NCBI GenBank assembly: GCA_023404955.1
Contig: JAEXZY010000051.1
Span: forward strand, 1-64,000
Reading direction: 5' to 3'
Source of the DNA: Actinomycetes bacterium
GTDB lineage: Bacteria > Actinomycetota > Actinomycetes > Mycobacteriales > Mycobacteriaceae
Length of the DNA: 64,000 bases
The notes beneath the pieces were generated by a model, which was not told where the DNA came from, did not search any database, and saw only the letters and a program-made list of their open reading frames with translations. How positions within the stretch are numbered: position 1 is the stretch's first letter; each line of letters starts with the position of its first letter. Below are positions 18,246 through 27,145 of the stretch, piece after piece. The position numbers were made by a program, and so were the translations under genes.

Positions 18246-19660
18246 GCTCACCCGAACCCGCACCCGACGAGATCGCAGCCCTGCTGCAGGTCGAGCACCT
18301 GCTCGACCAGCGGTGGCCGGAAACCAAGATCGAGCCCAGCACTGCCCGTATCGCGGCGCTGCTCGAACTGCTCGGCTCTCCGCAGAACGGCTACCCGTCG
18401 ATTCACATCGCCGGCACGAACGGCAAGACGTCGGTGGCCCGGATGGTCGACGCGTTGCTGACCGCGCTGCACCGACGCACCGGCCGCACCACCAGCCCGC
18501 ACCTGCAGTCGGCCGTCGAGCGCATCTCCATCGACGGGCGGCCGATCAGCCCGGCCACCTACGTCGACACCTACCGGGAGATCGAACCGTTCGTGGAGCT
18601 GGTCGATCGTCAGTCCGAGGCCGGGGGAGGGCCGCGCTGCTCGAAGTTCGAGGTGGTCACGGCCATGGCGTTCGCCGCGTTCTCCGACGCCCCGATCGAC
18701 GTGGCCGTCGTCGAAGTCGGCCTCGGCGGACGCTGGGACGCGACCAACGTGGTCAACGCGCCCGTCGCGGTGATCACCCCGATCGGCATGGACCACACCG
18801 ACTACCTGGGCGACACCATCGCCGAGATCGCCGGGGAGAAGGCGGGCATCATCACCCGCCAAGCCGACGACCTGGTGCCCACCGACACCGTCGCCGTCAT
18901 CGGCCGTCAGGTGCCCGAGGCGATGGAGGTGCTGCTGACCGCCGCGGTGCGAGCCGACGCAGCCGTGGCGCGGGAGGACTCCGAGTTCGCGGTACTCGAT
19001 CGCCAGGTGGCGATCGGTGGGCAGATGCTCGAACTGCAGGGGCTCGGGGGACGGTACTCAGAGATCTTCCTGCCGCTGCACGGTGAGCATCAGGCCCACA
19101 ACGCCGTCCTCGCGCTCGCCGCGGTCGAGGCGTTCTTCGGCGCCGGCGCGGACCGTCAGCTCGACGTGGATGCGGTGCGCGCCGGATTCGCGGCCGCCAC
19201 ATCGCCCGGTCGACTGGAGCGGATGCGCACCGCCCCAACGGTGTTCATCGATGCCGCGCACAACCCGGCGGGGGCGGCGGCCTTGACGTCCGCGCTTGCC
19301 GAGGAGTTCGACTTCCGCTTCCTGGTCGGGGTGGTGTCGGTGATGGCCGACAAGGACGTCGACGGGATCCTGGCCGCGCTCGAGCCGGCCTTCGACCAGA
19401 TCGTCGTCACCACCAACGGCTCGCCGCGCGCGCTGGAGACCGACGCGCTCGCCGTCAAAGCCGAGGAGATCTTCGGACCAGAACGGGTCGTCACCGCGGC
19501 CACCCTGCCCGATGCGATCGAGACGGCCACCGCGCTCGTCGAGGACTCCGGCGGCGACGTCGAGGGCGCCGGCGGCATGAGCGGGGCCGGCATCGTGATC
19601 ACCGGCTCCGTCGTCACCGCCGGGGCGGCGCGCACGCTGTTCGGAAAGGACCCGGCATGA
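18242..19660 (+). CDS. folC: Bifunctional folylpolyglutamate/dihydrofolate synthase
   Basis: A 472-residue Mur-ligase-family enzyme that joins glutamate to dihydropteroate and folates. The ATP-binding P-loop GTNGKTS is near residue 58; VGLGGRWDATNVV and the carbamylated-Lys region (AGEKAGI) follow; the C-terminal domain carries the FIDAAHNPAGA motif. The GTG start overlaps the valS stop by 4 bp. The stop overlaps the DUF4233 gene by ATGA. The reading frame extends upstream inside valS, but the conserved N-terminus and coupling support this start. Confidence 0.94.
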   Translation: MSSPEPAPDEIAALLQVEHLLDQRWPETKIEPSTARIAALLELLGSPQNGYPSIHIAGTNGKTSVARMVDALLTALHRRTGRTTSPHLQSAVERISIDGRPISPATYVDTYREIEPFVELVDRQSEAGGGPRCSKFEVVTAMAFAAFSDAPIDVAVVEVGLGGRWDATNVVNAPVAVITPIGMDHTDYLGDTIAEIAGEKAGIITRQADDLVPTDTVAVIGRQVPEAMEVLLTAAVRADAAVAREDSEFAVLDRQVAIGGQMLELQGLGGRYSEIFLPLHGEHQAHNAVLALAAVEAFFGAGADRQLDVDAVRAGFAAATSPGRLERMRTAPTVFIDAAHNPAGAAALTSALAEEFDFRFLVGVVSVMADKDVDGILAALEPAFDQIVVTTNGSPRALETDALAVKAEEIFGPERVVTAATLPDAIETATALVEDSGGDVEGAGGMSGAGIVITGSVVTAGAARTLFGKDPA

Positions 19661-20043
19661 GCACCCCGCCGCCGCCCGACCCGTGGAAGAGCTTTCGCGG
19701 CGTCATGGCCGGCACCCTCATCCTCGAGGCCATCGTGGTGCTGCTCGCGTTGCCGGTGGTCGGTGCCGTCGGCGGCGGCCTGACCGGACCCACGATCGGG
19801 TACGTGGTGGGCGTCGCGGTACTGCTCCTCCTGATGGCCGGCGTGCAGGGCCGCCCCTGGGCCATCTGGGCCAACCTCGGGGTGCAACTCCTTCTGGTCG
19901 CCGGCTGGGTCCTGTATCCAGGGATCGGCTTCATCGGTCTGCTCTTCGTCGTGGTGTGGCTGCTGATCGCCTATCTGCGGGCCGAGGTGCTGCGTCGGCA
20001 GAAGCGGGGCCTGCTGCCCGGGCAGCGGCGCGACCCCGAATAA
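19657..20043 (+). CDS. DUF4233 membrane protein (Rv2446c family)
   Basis: 128 residues with four predicted membrane segments (about residues 16-40, 45-62, 66-86 and 90-108) and a basic C-terminal tail facing the cytoplasm. The function is unknown, and the gene is conserved next to folC in mycobacteria. ATGA coupling to folC suggests a linked role, perhaps in folate or membrane transport, but no motif shows it. Confidence 0.85.
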   Translation: MSTPPPPDPWKSFRGVMAGTLILEAIVVLLALPVVGAVGGGLTGPTIGYVVGVAVLLLLMAGVQGRPWAIWANLGVQLLLVAGWVLYPGIGFIGLLFVVVWLLIAYLRAEVLRRQKRGLLPGQRRDPE

Positions 20044-20074
20044 GACACGGAGTAGGCCGCCCGCAGCGTGTGGG

Positions 20075-20080
20075 TAGGCT
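20075..20080 (+). promoter_or_regulatory. Leaderless -10 box for ndk
   Basis: TAGGCT lies 7 nt before the GTG start of ndk. There is no ribosome binding site between them. Confidence 0.45.
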
Positions 20081-20087
20081 GTCGGCC

Positions 20088-20498
20088 GTGACAGAGCGAA
20101 CCCTCGTCCTCATCAAGCCCGACGGCGTCGCCCGGCGGCTCATCGGCGAGATCATCAGCAGGATCGAAGCCAAGGGACTGACCGTCGCCGCGCTCGAGCT
20201 CAAGAACGTCGACGACGCGCTGGCGCGAGCCCACTACGCCGAGCACGACGGCAAACCGTTCTTCGACTCGCTGCTGGAGTTCATCACGTCCGGCCCCGTC
20301 GTGGCGGCCGTGCTCGAGGGGCCGCGCGCGATCGCCGCGTTCCGTCAGCTGGCCGGCGGCACCGATCCGGTCGAGAAGGCCGTGCCCGGCACCATCCGCG
20401 GCGATCTCGGCTTGGAGACGCAGTTCAACCTGGTGCACGGCTCCGACTCCCCGGAGTCCGCCGCGCGCGAGATCGAGCTCTGGTTCCCCGGCAGCTGA
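20088..20498 (+). CDS. ndk: Nucleoside diphosphate kinase
   Basis: 136 residues, the usual length. It transfers phosphate between NTPs and NDPs through phospho-His; His117 in NLVHGSDS is the catalytic residue, and the N-terminal ERTLVLIKPDGV is the family signature. The GTG start at 20088 is chosen because the family's N-terminus begins there, although the frame is open well upstream. It follows the DUF4233 gene by 44 bp with its own -10 box. Confidence 0.95.
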   Translation: MTERTLVLIKPDGVARRLIGEIISRIEAKGLTVAALELKNVDDALARAHYAEHDGKPFFDSLLEFITSGPVVAAVLEGPRAIAAFRQLAGGTDPVEKAVPGTIRGDLGLETQFNLVHGSDSPESAAREIELWFPGS

Positions 20499-20808
20499 CC
20501 GGCTCGCCGACCCGCTGACGCCGCGTTTCGGGTTCCTCCGCAGTGATGTGGGATACTGGGCGCGAGCGACCGGCCTGACTACCCCGGGTTGGTCACTCGG
20601 ATGAAGACTTCGACGACTGCGACCATCGCTACCCCGATGCGGCGCCGACCGTCCAGCCATCATTCAGACCGGCACCGAGAACGTCCCATCGGGATGCCTC
20701 GGAGCGAGACCAACAACAGTTCGGGATCACGTCGCCCGGACGCAATAGTCAGTAGCCCTCGCGTGGCCGCGTCAGCAAATGACGCGCCCGGGGGCTTGAG
20801 GAGAATAC
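20499..20808 (+). promoter_or_regulatory. rne promoter and long 5' leader
   Basis: 310 bp with no supported gene. A -10-like GATACT (20552-20557) would start the rne transcript near 20564, leaving a leader of about 245 nt. A long rne 5' UTR is known in mycobacteria and is used for autoregulation by RNase E. The leader ends with GAGGAGA 4 nt before the GTG start. Confidence 0.5.
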
Positions 20809-23742
20809 GTGGCCGACAATGACAATCTCGGTGACAACCTTCAGGACCCCGGCACCGCGTCGCCCGAGCAGGCGCAGCCGACAGAGTCGGCCGCTGCCGC
20901 TCCGCCGCCACCCGAACGCCTGAGGGTTCACTCCCTGGCCCGGGTGCTCGGGACGACCAGCAGGCGCATCATCGACGCGCTGGCCGAGCTCGACGGGCGG
21001 ACCCGTAGCGCGCACTCCACGATCGGCCGGGACGAGGCCGACCGCGTGCGTGCGGCGCTGGCCGAACCCGAACCAGAGCCTGCTCCTGAGGCCGAGCCTG
21101 CTCCCGAGCCCGCAGTCTCCGAGTCCCCGGCCGCCGAGGTGCCGGAGTCGCCCACCGAGGAAGAGCCGGAGTCGCGGCTGATCCTGGAGACGCCGCCTGC
21201 GGTCGAGGCAGAGCCGGCCGACTACCTGCCTTTGTTCGTGGCGCCGCAACCGGTGGTGCGCGCCGAACCCAGCGCCGCCGAGGACGATGACGAGGACGAC
21301 TCCGCGTCGGACTCCGACGCGGATCAGGATTCGGACTCCGACGCCGACACCGACGACGAGTCATCGGGTCGGCCGTCCGCCAAGCGCCGGCGTCGAGGCC
21401 GTCGCGGCCGCGGTCGCGGGCGCGGAGAACAGAACGGCGACGAGCCGGGAAGCGACGACGAGGACGCGTCCGCCGAGTCGGGCGAGACCACCGAATCCGC
21501 CGATGACGCCGACGACGACGGCGGGGACGACGAGAACGGCGCGGAGGGCGCAACCCGCCGCCGCCGTCGTCGCCGCCGCCGCAAGTCCGGTTCCGGCGAC
21601 GACAACGACAACGGTTCGTCCCCCGACGATCCGCCCAACACCGTCGTGCACGAGAGGGAGCCGCGCGGCAAGGGCGCCAAAGGTTCGTCGGACTCCGAGA
21701 TCCAGGGCATCAGCGGTTCCACCCGGCTGGAAGCCAAGCGGCAGCGCCGCCGCGATGGTCGCGACGCCGGCCGTCGCCGCCCCCCGATCCTGTCCGAGGC
21801 CGAGTTCCTGGCCCGGCGCGAAGCCGTCGAACGCACGATGGTCGTGCGGGACAAGGTCCGCAGCGAGCCGCCGCACGAGGGCGCCCGCTACACCCAGATC
21901 GCGGTGCTCGAGGACGGCGTCGTGGTCGAGCACTTCGTCACCTCGGCGGCGCAAGTGTCCCTGGTGGGCAACATCTACCTCGGCATCGTGCAGAACGTGC
22001 TGCCGTCGATGGAGGCCGCATTCGTCGACATCGGCCGCGGCCGCAACGGTGTGCTCTACGCCGGTGAGGTGAACTGGGAGGCCGCCGGTCTGGGTGGCGC
22101 CCAGCGCAAGATCGAACAGGCGCTCAAGCCCGGCGACTACGTGGTCGTGCAGGTCAGCAAGGATCCGGTGGGGCACAAGGGCGCGCGGTTGACCACGCAG
22201 GTCTCCCTGGCCGGCCGCTACCTGGTGTACGTGCCGGGCGCATCGTCGACAGGCATCAGCCGCAAGCTGCCCGACACCGAACGGCAGCGGCTCAAGGAGA
22301 TCCTGCGCGAGGTGGTGCCGTCGAATGCCGGCGTGATCATCCGCACCGCCTCCGAAGGTGTCAAAGAAGACGACATCCGCAGCGACGTCGAGCGGCTGCA
22401 GGGCCGGTGGACCGAGATCGAGGCCAAGGCCGCCGAGATCACGGAGAAGAAGGCCGGCGCGGCCGTGGCGCTCTACGAAGAGCCCGATGTGCTGGTCAAG
22501 GTGATCCGCGATCTGTTCAACGAGGATTTCTCGAAGCTGATCGTGTCGGGAGACGACGCGTGGACGACGATCAACGACTACGTCACCGGCGTGGCCCCGG
22601 AATTGCTCGCCCGGATGGAGAAGTACGAGCCTGCCGGGTCCGACGGGCCCGACGTGTTCGCGGTGCACCGCATCGACGAGCAGCTGGCCAAGGCGATGGA
22701 CCGCAAGGTGTGGCTGCCGTCGGGCGGCACCTTGGTGATCGACCGCACCGAGGCGATGACGGTCGTCGACGTCAACACCGGGAAGTTCACCGGATCGGGC
22801 GGCAACCTCGAGCAGACGGTCACCCGGAACAACCTCGAAGCGGCCGAGGAGATCGTGCGCCAGCTGCGGCTGCGCGACATCGGCGGCATCGTGGTCATCG
22901 ACTTCATCGACATGGTGCTCGAATCCAATCGTGACCTGGTGCTGCGCCGGCTGACCGAGGCGCTGGCCCGCGACCGCACTCGCCATCAGGTGTCGGAGGT
23001 GACGTCGCTGGGGTTGGTGCAGCTGACCCGCAAGCGGCTCGGCACCGGCCTGATCGAGGCGTTCTCCACCACGTGTACGCACTGCGGCGGGCGCGGCATC
23101 ACGCTGCACGGCGATCCGGTCGACACCGCATCGGGCGGCGGCCGCAAGGCCGATACCAACGGCGGTGGCGCAGGCAGCGGCGGCGGTGGGGGCCGGCGTG
23201 GCAAGAGGGGCAAGCGCGGCGCCCCGCAGCAGGAGGTGCAGGTCGCCAAGGTGCCCGCGCACTCGCCCGGCGAGCATCCGATGTTCAAGGCGATGGCCGC
23301 AGCCAACGGCAAGCACGAGGACGACGAGCACGATCACGACGATGACCACGACGTGGAGTCCGCCGGCACTGCCGACGAGGCCGCCGAACTCGATCCGGAC
23401 GCCATCCGGGACGCGGTCGTCGACAGCGAGGACGAAGAGCTCGACGACGACTTCGACGAAGACGACGACTCGGACGACGACGAGGACTCGGACGACGAGG
23501 ACGACGACATCGTCGTGCTCGATGACGACGACTCCGAAGACGACGACTCAGATGACGACGACTCGGATGACGACTTCGACGACGAAGACGACGAAGACGA
23601 CGAAGACGACGACGATGAGGACTCGGACGACGAGGACTCTGACGACGAGGACGATGAGCAGCCCGCTGCCGTCGCCGCCCCGCCTGTCCGGCAGCGTCGC
23701 CGCGCCGCCGCACGTCCGGCTGGGCCGCCCAGTCACGACTGA
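20809..23742 (+). CDS. rne: Ribonuclease E/G
   Basis: A 977-residue endoribonuclease for mRNA decay and rRNA processing. Residues 1-370 are disordered, with acidic stretches and Arg-rich patches; the S1 RNA-binding domain follows (GNIYLGIVQNVLPSMEAAFVD begins near residue 387). The DNase-I-like catalytic part holds the Asp residues of VVDVNTGKF and VVIDFIDM. Cys756 and Cys759 (CTHCGG) form the zinc link for dimer/tetramer assembly. The last ~110 residues are mostly Asp/Glu and end in a short Arg-rich patch. The layout with disordered arms on both sides of the core is typical of actinobacterial RNase E. The GTG start has a good GAGGAGA site. Confidence 0.95.
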   Translation: MADNDNLGDNLQDPGTASPEQAQPTESAAAAPPPPERLRVHSLARVLGTTSRRIIDALAELDGRTRSAHSTIGRDEADRVRAALAEPEPEPAPEAEPAPEPAVSESPAAEVPESPTEEEPESRLILETPPAVEAEPADYLPLFVAPQPVVRAEPSAAEDDDEDDSASDSDADQDSDSDADTDDESSGRPSAKRRRRGRRGRGRGRGEQNGDEPGSDDEDASAESGETTESADDADDDGGDDENGAEGATRRRRRRRRRKSGSGDDNDNGSSPDDPPNTVVHEREPRGKGAKGSSDSEIQGISGSTRLEAKRQRRRDGRDAGRRRPPILSEAEFLARREAVERTMVVRDKVRSEPPHEGARYTQIAVLEDGVVVEHFVTSAAQVSLVGNIYLGIVQNVLPSMEAAFVDIGRGRNGVLYAGEVNWEAAGLGGAQRKIEQALKPGDYVVVQVSKDPVGHKGARLTTQVSLAGRYLVYVPGASSTGISRKLPDTERQRLKEILREVVPSNAGVIIRTASEGVKEDDIRSDVERLQGRWTEIEAKAAEITEKKAGAAVALYEEPDVLVKVIRDLFNEDFSKLIVSGDDAWTTINDYVTGVAPELLARMEKYEPAGSDGPDVFAVHRIDEQLAKAMDRKVWLPSGGTLVIDRTEAMTVVDVNTGKFTGSGGNLEQTVTRNNLEAAEEIVRQLRLRDIGGIVVIDFIDMVLESNRDLVLRRLTEALARDRTRHQVSEVTSLGLVQLTRKRLGTGLIEAFSTTCTHCGGRGITLHGDPVDTASGGGRKADTNGGGAGSGGGGGRRGKRGKRGAPQQEVQVAKVPAHSPGEHPMFKAMAAANGKHEDDEHDHDDDHDVESAGTADEAAELDPDAIRDAVVDSEDEELDDDFDEDDDSDDDEDSDDEDDDIVVLDDDDSEDDDSDDDDSDDDFDDEDDEDDEDDDDEDSDDEDSDDEDDEQPAAVAAPPVRQRRRAAARPAGPPSHD
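23404..23665 (+). repeat. Asp/Glu codon microsatellite in the rne 3' end
   Basis: Imperfect GAC/GAT/GAG/GAA triplet runs encode almost pure acidic sequence broken only by Ser. Strong strand asymmetry and internal repeats make this segment prone to length change by slippage. Confidence 0.7.
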
Positions 23743-23747
23743 GCGGT

Positions 23748-23821
23748 TTGACCCTCAACCCGCTGCTCACGTAACCTTGAGCAGTTGTCTCCAGGGCCTG
23801 CCCACGCGGGCCCGAGGCAGG
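23748..23821 (+). promoter_or_regulatory. rplU-rpmA promoter and leader hairpin
   Basis: TTGACC (23748-23753) and TAACCT (23772-23777), 18 bp apart, form a good sigma-A promoter; the start would be near 23784. The leader then carries the inverted pair CCTGCC (23797-23802) and GGCAGG (23816-23821), which may be an L21-type autoregulatory structure or chance. Confidence 0.55.
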
Positions 23822-23901
23822 GATGGAAGGTCCCGCACCAAGATCCGCACGCAGACCGTCAGGTGATGCGCGCCCGCACGCGAAGTAGAGGATGACCAAC
23901 G

Positions 23902-24225
23902 ATGGCAGCGCAGAAAGCCACGTACGCGATCGTCAAGACCGGTGGCAAGCAGTACAAGGTCGCCGCCGGTGACATCGTCAAGGTGGAGAAGCTCGACGTC
24001 GAGCCCGGTGGCACGGTGTCGCTGCCGGTGGCCCTCGTCGTCGACGGGGCCGACGTGACCACCGACGCGACGGCGCTGGAAAAGGTCGCGGTCACCGGCG
24101 AGGTCCTCGAGCACACCAAGGGTCCCAAGATCCGCATCCACAAGTTCAAGAACAAGACCGGCTATCACAAGCGCCAGGGGCACCGTCAGCAGCTGACGGT
24201 CCTCAAGGTCACCGGCATCAAGTAA
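23902..24225 (+). CDS. rplU: 50S ribosomal protein L21
   Basis: A 107-residue ribosomal protein. TYAIVKTGGKQYKV near the N-terminus and the basic C-terminus (KFKNKTGYHKRQGHRQ) are characteristic; L21 binds 23S rRNA. It is followed after 17 bp by rpmA in the usual L21-L27 pair. Weak GAGG spacing precedes the ATG, and a sigma-A promoter lies about 150 bp upstream. Confidence 0.96.
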   Translation: MAAQKATYAIVKTGGKQYKVAAGDIVKVEKLDVEPGGTVSLPVALVVDGADVTTDATALEKVAVTGEVLEHTKGPKIRIHKFKNKTGYHKRQGHRQQLTVLKVTGIK

Positions 24226-24242
24226 CGACGGGAGCGACAGAC

Positions 24243-24509
24243 ATGGCACACAAGAAGGGCGCTTCCAGCTCACGCAACGGTCGCGATTCAGCCGCCCAGC
24301 GGCTCGGCGTCAAGCGCTTCGGCGGGCAGGTCGTCAAGGCCGGCGAGATCCTGGTCCGTCAGCGCGGCACGCACTTCCACCCCGGCGTCAACGTCGGCCG
24401 TGGCGGTGACGACACCCTGTTCGCCACCGCGCCCGGTGCCGTCGAGTTCGGCACCAAGCGCGGTCGCAAGTACGTCAACATCGTGCGGGTGACCCGCACC
24501 GACGCCTGA
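24243..24509 (+). CDS. rpmA: 50S ribosomal protein L27
   Basis: 88 residues. The N-terminus MAHKKGASSSRNGRDS and the LGVKRFGGQ and QRGTHFHPG segments are conserved L27 sequence; the flexible N-terminal tail reaches the peptidyl-transferase centre. No N-terminal cleavage extension of the Firmicutes type is present. GGGAGCGAC lies upstream of the ATG. A large hairpin lies between this gene and obg. Confidence 0.96.
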   Translation: MAHKKGASSSRNGRDSAAQRLGVKRFGGQVVKAGEILVRQRGTHFHPGVNVGRGGDDTLFATAPGAVEFGTKRGRKYVNIVRVTRTDA

Positions 24510-24525
24510 CTTCTTTCTCCATCGT

Positions 24526-24582
24526 CGAGATCGACGTTCGGGCGCCACGCACTCGCACTATGGCGCCCATACGTCGATTTCG
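24526..24582 (+). terminator. Large hairpin between rpmA and obg
   Basis: Outer arms around ATCGACGT (24530-24537) and ACGTCGAT (24571-24578) extend outward, with one G-T pair, to 24526 and 24582. A 2x2 internal loop leads to the inner stem GGGCGCCA/TGGCGCCC (24540-24568) with a 13-nt loop. It lacks a T-tract, so it may attenuate transcription or protect the rplU-rpmA message from 3' decay. Confidence 0.6.
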
Positions 24583-24605
24583 GCACTGAGAGAGGAGAAA
24601 CATCG

Positions 24606-26048
24606 ATGACCCGCTTCGTCGACCGCGTGGTGATCCACGCCAGGGCGGGTAACGGTGGCAATGGCTGCGCATCGGTGCACCGCGAGAAATTCAAGCCCCT
24701 CGGCGGTCCCGACGGTGGCAACGGCGGACGCGGCGGCAGCATCGTCTTCGTCGTGGACCCGCAGGTGCACACGCTGCTCGACTTCCACTTCCACCCCCAC
24801 GTGGTCGCCCCGTCGGGCAAGCAGGGCGCCGGTAGCAACCGCGACGGCGCCAACGGCGCGGATCTCGAAGTCAAGGTGCCCGACGGCACCGTCGTCCTCG
24901 ATGAGCAGGGCCGCATGCTGGCCGACCTCGTCGGCCCCGGTACTCGCTTCGAAGCCGCCGCCGGTGGCCGCGGCGGACTCGGCAACGCGGCGTTGGCATC
25001 GCGGGCCCGCAAAGCGCCCGGCTTCGCGCTCCTCGGCGAGAAGGGTGACGTCCGCGATCTCACCCTCGAACTCAAGACCGTCGCCGACGTCGGGTTGGTC
25101 GGATTCCCGTCGGCCGGGAAGTCCTCCCTGGTGTCGGCGATCTCGGCAGCCAAGCCCAAGATCGCCGACTATCCGTTCACCACGCTGGCCCCCAACCTCG
25201 GGGTGGTCTCCGCCGGCGACTACACGTTCACCGTCGCCGACGTCCCCGGACTGATTCCCGGCGCCTCCGAAGGCCGCGGGCTGGGGCTGGACTTCCTGCG
25301 CCACATCGAACGCTGTGCGGTGCTCGTGCACGTCGTCGACTGCGCGACGCTGGAGCCGGGCCGCGATCCGATCTCCGACATCGAGGCGCTCGAAGCCGAG
25401 ATCGCCGCCTACACCCCGACGCTGCAGGGGGACACCACGCTCGGCGATCTCGCCGAGCGTCCCCGCGCGGTGGTGCTGAACAAGATCGACGTGCCGGATG
25501 CGCGTGAACTCGCCGACTTCGTCTCCGAGGAGATCGCCTCGACGTTCGGGTGGCCGGTCTTCGAGGTGTCCACGGTGGCTCGAGAAGGGCTGCGGCCGTT
25601 GACGTTCGCACTGTGGGACATGGTCGCGGCCTACCGCGCGGCGCAACCCGAGGTCGTTCCGCGGCGCCCCGTGATCCGGCCGGTGCCCGTCGATGAGACG
25701 TCGTTCTCCGTCGAGCCGGACGGCCAGGGTGGCTTCGTCGTGCACGGCACCCGCCCGCAACGCTGGGTGGCGCAGACCAACTTCGACAACGACGAAGCCG
25801 TCGGATATCTCGGTGACCGGTTGGCGCGCCTGGGTGTCGAGGACGAACTGCTCAAGCTCGGTGCCCGGCCGGGGTGCGCGGTGACCATCGGCGACATGAC
25901 ATTCGACTGGGAGCCGCAGACTCCCGCCGGCGTCGACGTGCACCTGTCGGGCCGCGGCACCGACGTCCGACTCGAACAGAGCGACCGGGTGTCCGCCGAC
26001 GAGCGCAAGGCAGCGAGAAAGGCGCGTCGGGAGAGTACTCCCGAATGA
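24606..26048 (+). CDS. obg: GTPase Obg
   Basis: 480 residues. The Gly-rich Obg fold spans residues 1-160, the GTPase domain starts near 161 (GLVGFPSAGKSSL is the P-loop; ADVPGLIPGAS is switch II; NKID is the specificity motif), and the C-terminal OCT domain runs from about 345 to 425, before a Lys/Arg-rich tail. Obg associates with the 50S subunit and links ribosome maturation to growth control. GAGAGGAGA precedes the ATG. It overlaps proB by ATGA. Confidence 0.95.
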   Translation: MTRFVDRVVIHARAGNGGNGCASVHREKFKPLGGPDGGNGGRGGSIVFVVDPQVHTLLDFHFHPHVVAPSGKQGAGSNRDGANGADLEVKVPDGTVVLDEQGRMLADLVGPGTRFEAAAGGRGGLGNAALASRARKAPGFALLGEKGDVRDLTLELKTVADVGLVGFPSAGKSSLVSAISAAKPKIADYPFTTLAPNLGVVSAGDYTFTVADVPGLIPGASEGRGLGLDFLRHIERCAVLVHVVDCATLEPGRDPISDIEALEAEIAAYTPTLQGDTTLGDLAERPRAVVLNKIDVPDARELADFVSEEIASTFGWPVFEVSTVAREGLRPLTFALWDMVAAYRAAQPEVVPRRPVIRPVPVDETSFSVEPDGQGGFVVHGTRPQRWVAQTNFDNDEAVGYLGDRLARLGVEDELLKLGARPGCAVTIGDMTFDWEPQTPAGVDVHLSGRGTDVRLEQSDRVSADERKAARKARRESTPE

Positions 26049-27145
26049 GCCGCCACCGCGAGGCGGTACGCACCGCACGATCGGTGGTCGTCAAGATCGG
26101 TACCACCGCGTTGACCACGCCCACAGGCGAATTCGACAGTGGCCGGTTGTACAACCTCGTCGACGCGTTCGAAGCCCGCATGAAGGCAGGATCCGACGTC
26201 GTGATCGTGTCCTCGGGCGCGATCGCCGCCGGCATCGAGCCGCTGGGACTATCCCGGAGGCCGACCGACCTGGCCACCAAGCAGGCCGCCGCCAGTGTCG
26301 GTCAAGTGGCGCTGGTCAATTCGTGGAGCACGGCGTTCGCTCGCTACCAGCGCACCGTCGGCCAGGTCCTGCTCACGGCACACGACATCTCGATGCGTGT
26401 GCAGCACACCAACGCTCAGCGCACTCTCGACCGGTTGCGCGGGCTGCACGCCGTCGCGATCGTCAACGAGAACGACACCGTGGCCACCAACGAGATCCGG
26501 TTCGGTGACAACGACCGTCTCTCTGCGCTCGTCGCGCACCTGGTGGGCGCCGACGCGTTGATCCTGCTCTCTGACGTCGACGGCCTCTACGACAGCGATC
26601 CGCGGAAAGCGAACGCGCGCTTCATCCCCGAGGTTGCCGGACCCGACGATCTGGCCGGGGTGACGGCGGGGCGGGGCAGCCATCTCGGCACCGGCGGCAT
26701 GGAGTCCAAGCTGTCGGCAGCGCTGCTCGCCTCCGATGCCGGAGTGCCGGTGCTGCTGGCCGCCGCGGCCGATGCTGCTGCCGCGCTGGAGGATGCGTCG
26801 GTGGGCACCGTCTTCGCACCCCGCGCCGAACGCATGTCGGCGCGCCGCTTCTGGGTGCGCTACGCCGCCGAGTCCGCTGGGGCGCTGACGCTGGACGACG
26901 GTGCGGTCGACGCCGTTGTGCGGCGGCGCCGTTCCCTGCTCCCGGCCGGGATCACGGAAGTGTCGGGTCGGTTCTCCGGCGGCGACGTCGTCGAATTGCG
27001 CAGCAATGACGCGACGATGGTGGCCCGGGGTGTGGTGGCCTACGACGCCGCCGAACTGACGACGATGCTGGGCCGGTCGACGTCCGATCTGCCCGCCGAG
27101 ATGCGGCGCCCCGTCGTGCACGCCGACGACCTGGTCGCGGTCTAG
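26045..27145 (+). CDS. proB: Glutamate 5-kinase
   Basis: A 366-residue amino-acid kinase that phosphorylates glutamate as the first step of proline synthesis. VVVKIGTTAL (about residues 14-23), VSSGAIAAG and NENDTV mark the ATP and glutamate sites, and the C-terminal ~80 residues form a PUA domain. Coupling to obg by ATGA sets the start. The partner enzyme ProA lies 5 kb downstream, on the same strand. Its TAG stop shares the bases CTAG with the stop of the convergent hypothetical gene. Confidence 0.95.
   Translation: MSRHREAVRTARSVVVKIGTTALTTPTGEFDSGRLYNLVDAFEARMKAGSDVVIVSSGAIAAGIEPLGLSRRPTDLATKQAAASVGQVALVNSWSTAFARYQRTVGQVLLTAHDISMRVQHTNAQRTLDRLRGLHAVAIVNENDTVATNEIRFGDNDRLSALVAHLVGADALILLSDVDGLYDSDPRKANARFIPEVAGPDDLAGVTAGRGSHLGTGGMESKLSAALLASDAGVPVLLAAAADAAAALEDASVGTVFAPRAERMSARRFWVRYAAESAGALTLDDGAVDAVVRRRRSLLPAGITEVSGRFSGGDVVELRSNDATMVARGVVAYDAAELTTMLGRSTSDLPAEMRRPVVHADDLVAV

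Noticed and set aside
23404..23665. Repetitive segment considered as a non-coding repeat or CRISPR-like array
   Set aside because: It is in frame with rne, encodes an acidic tail, and has no spaced identical repeats.
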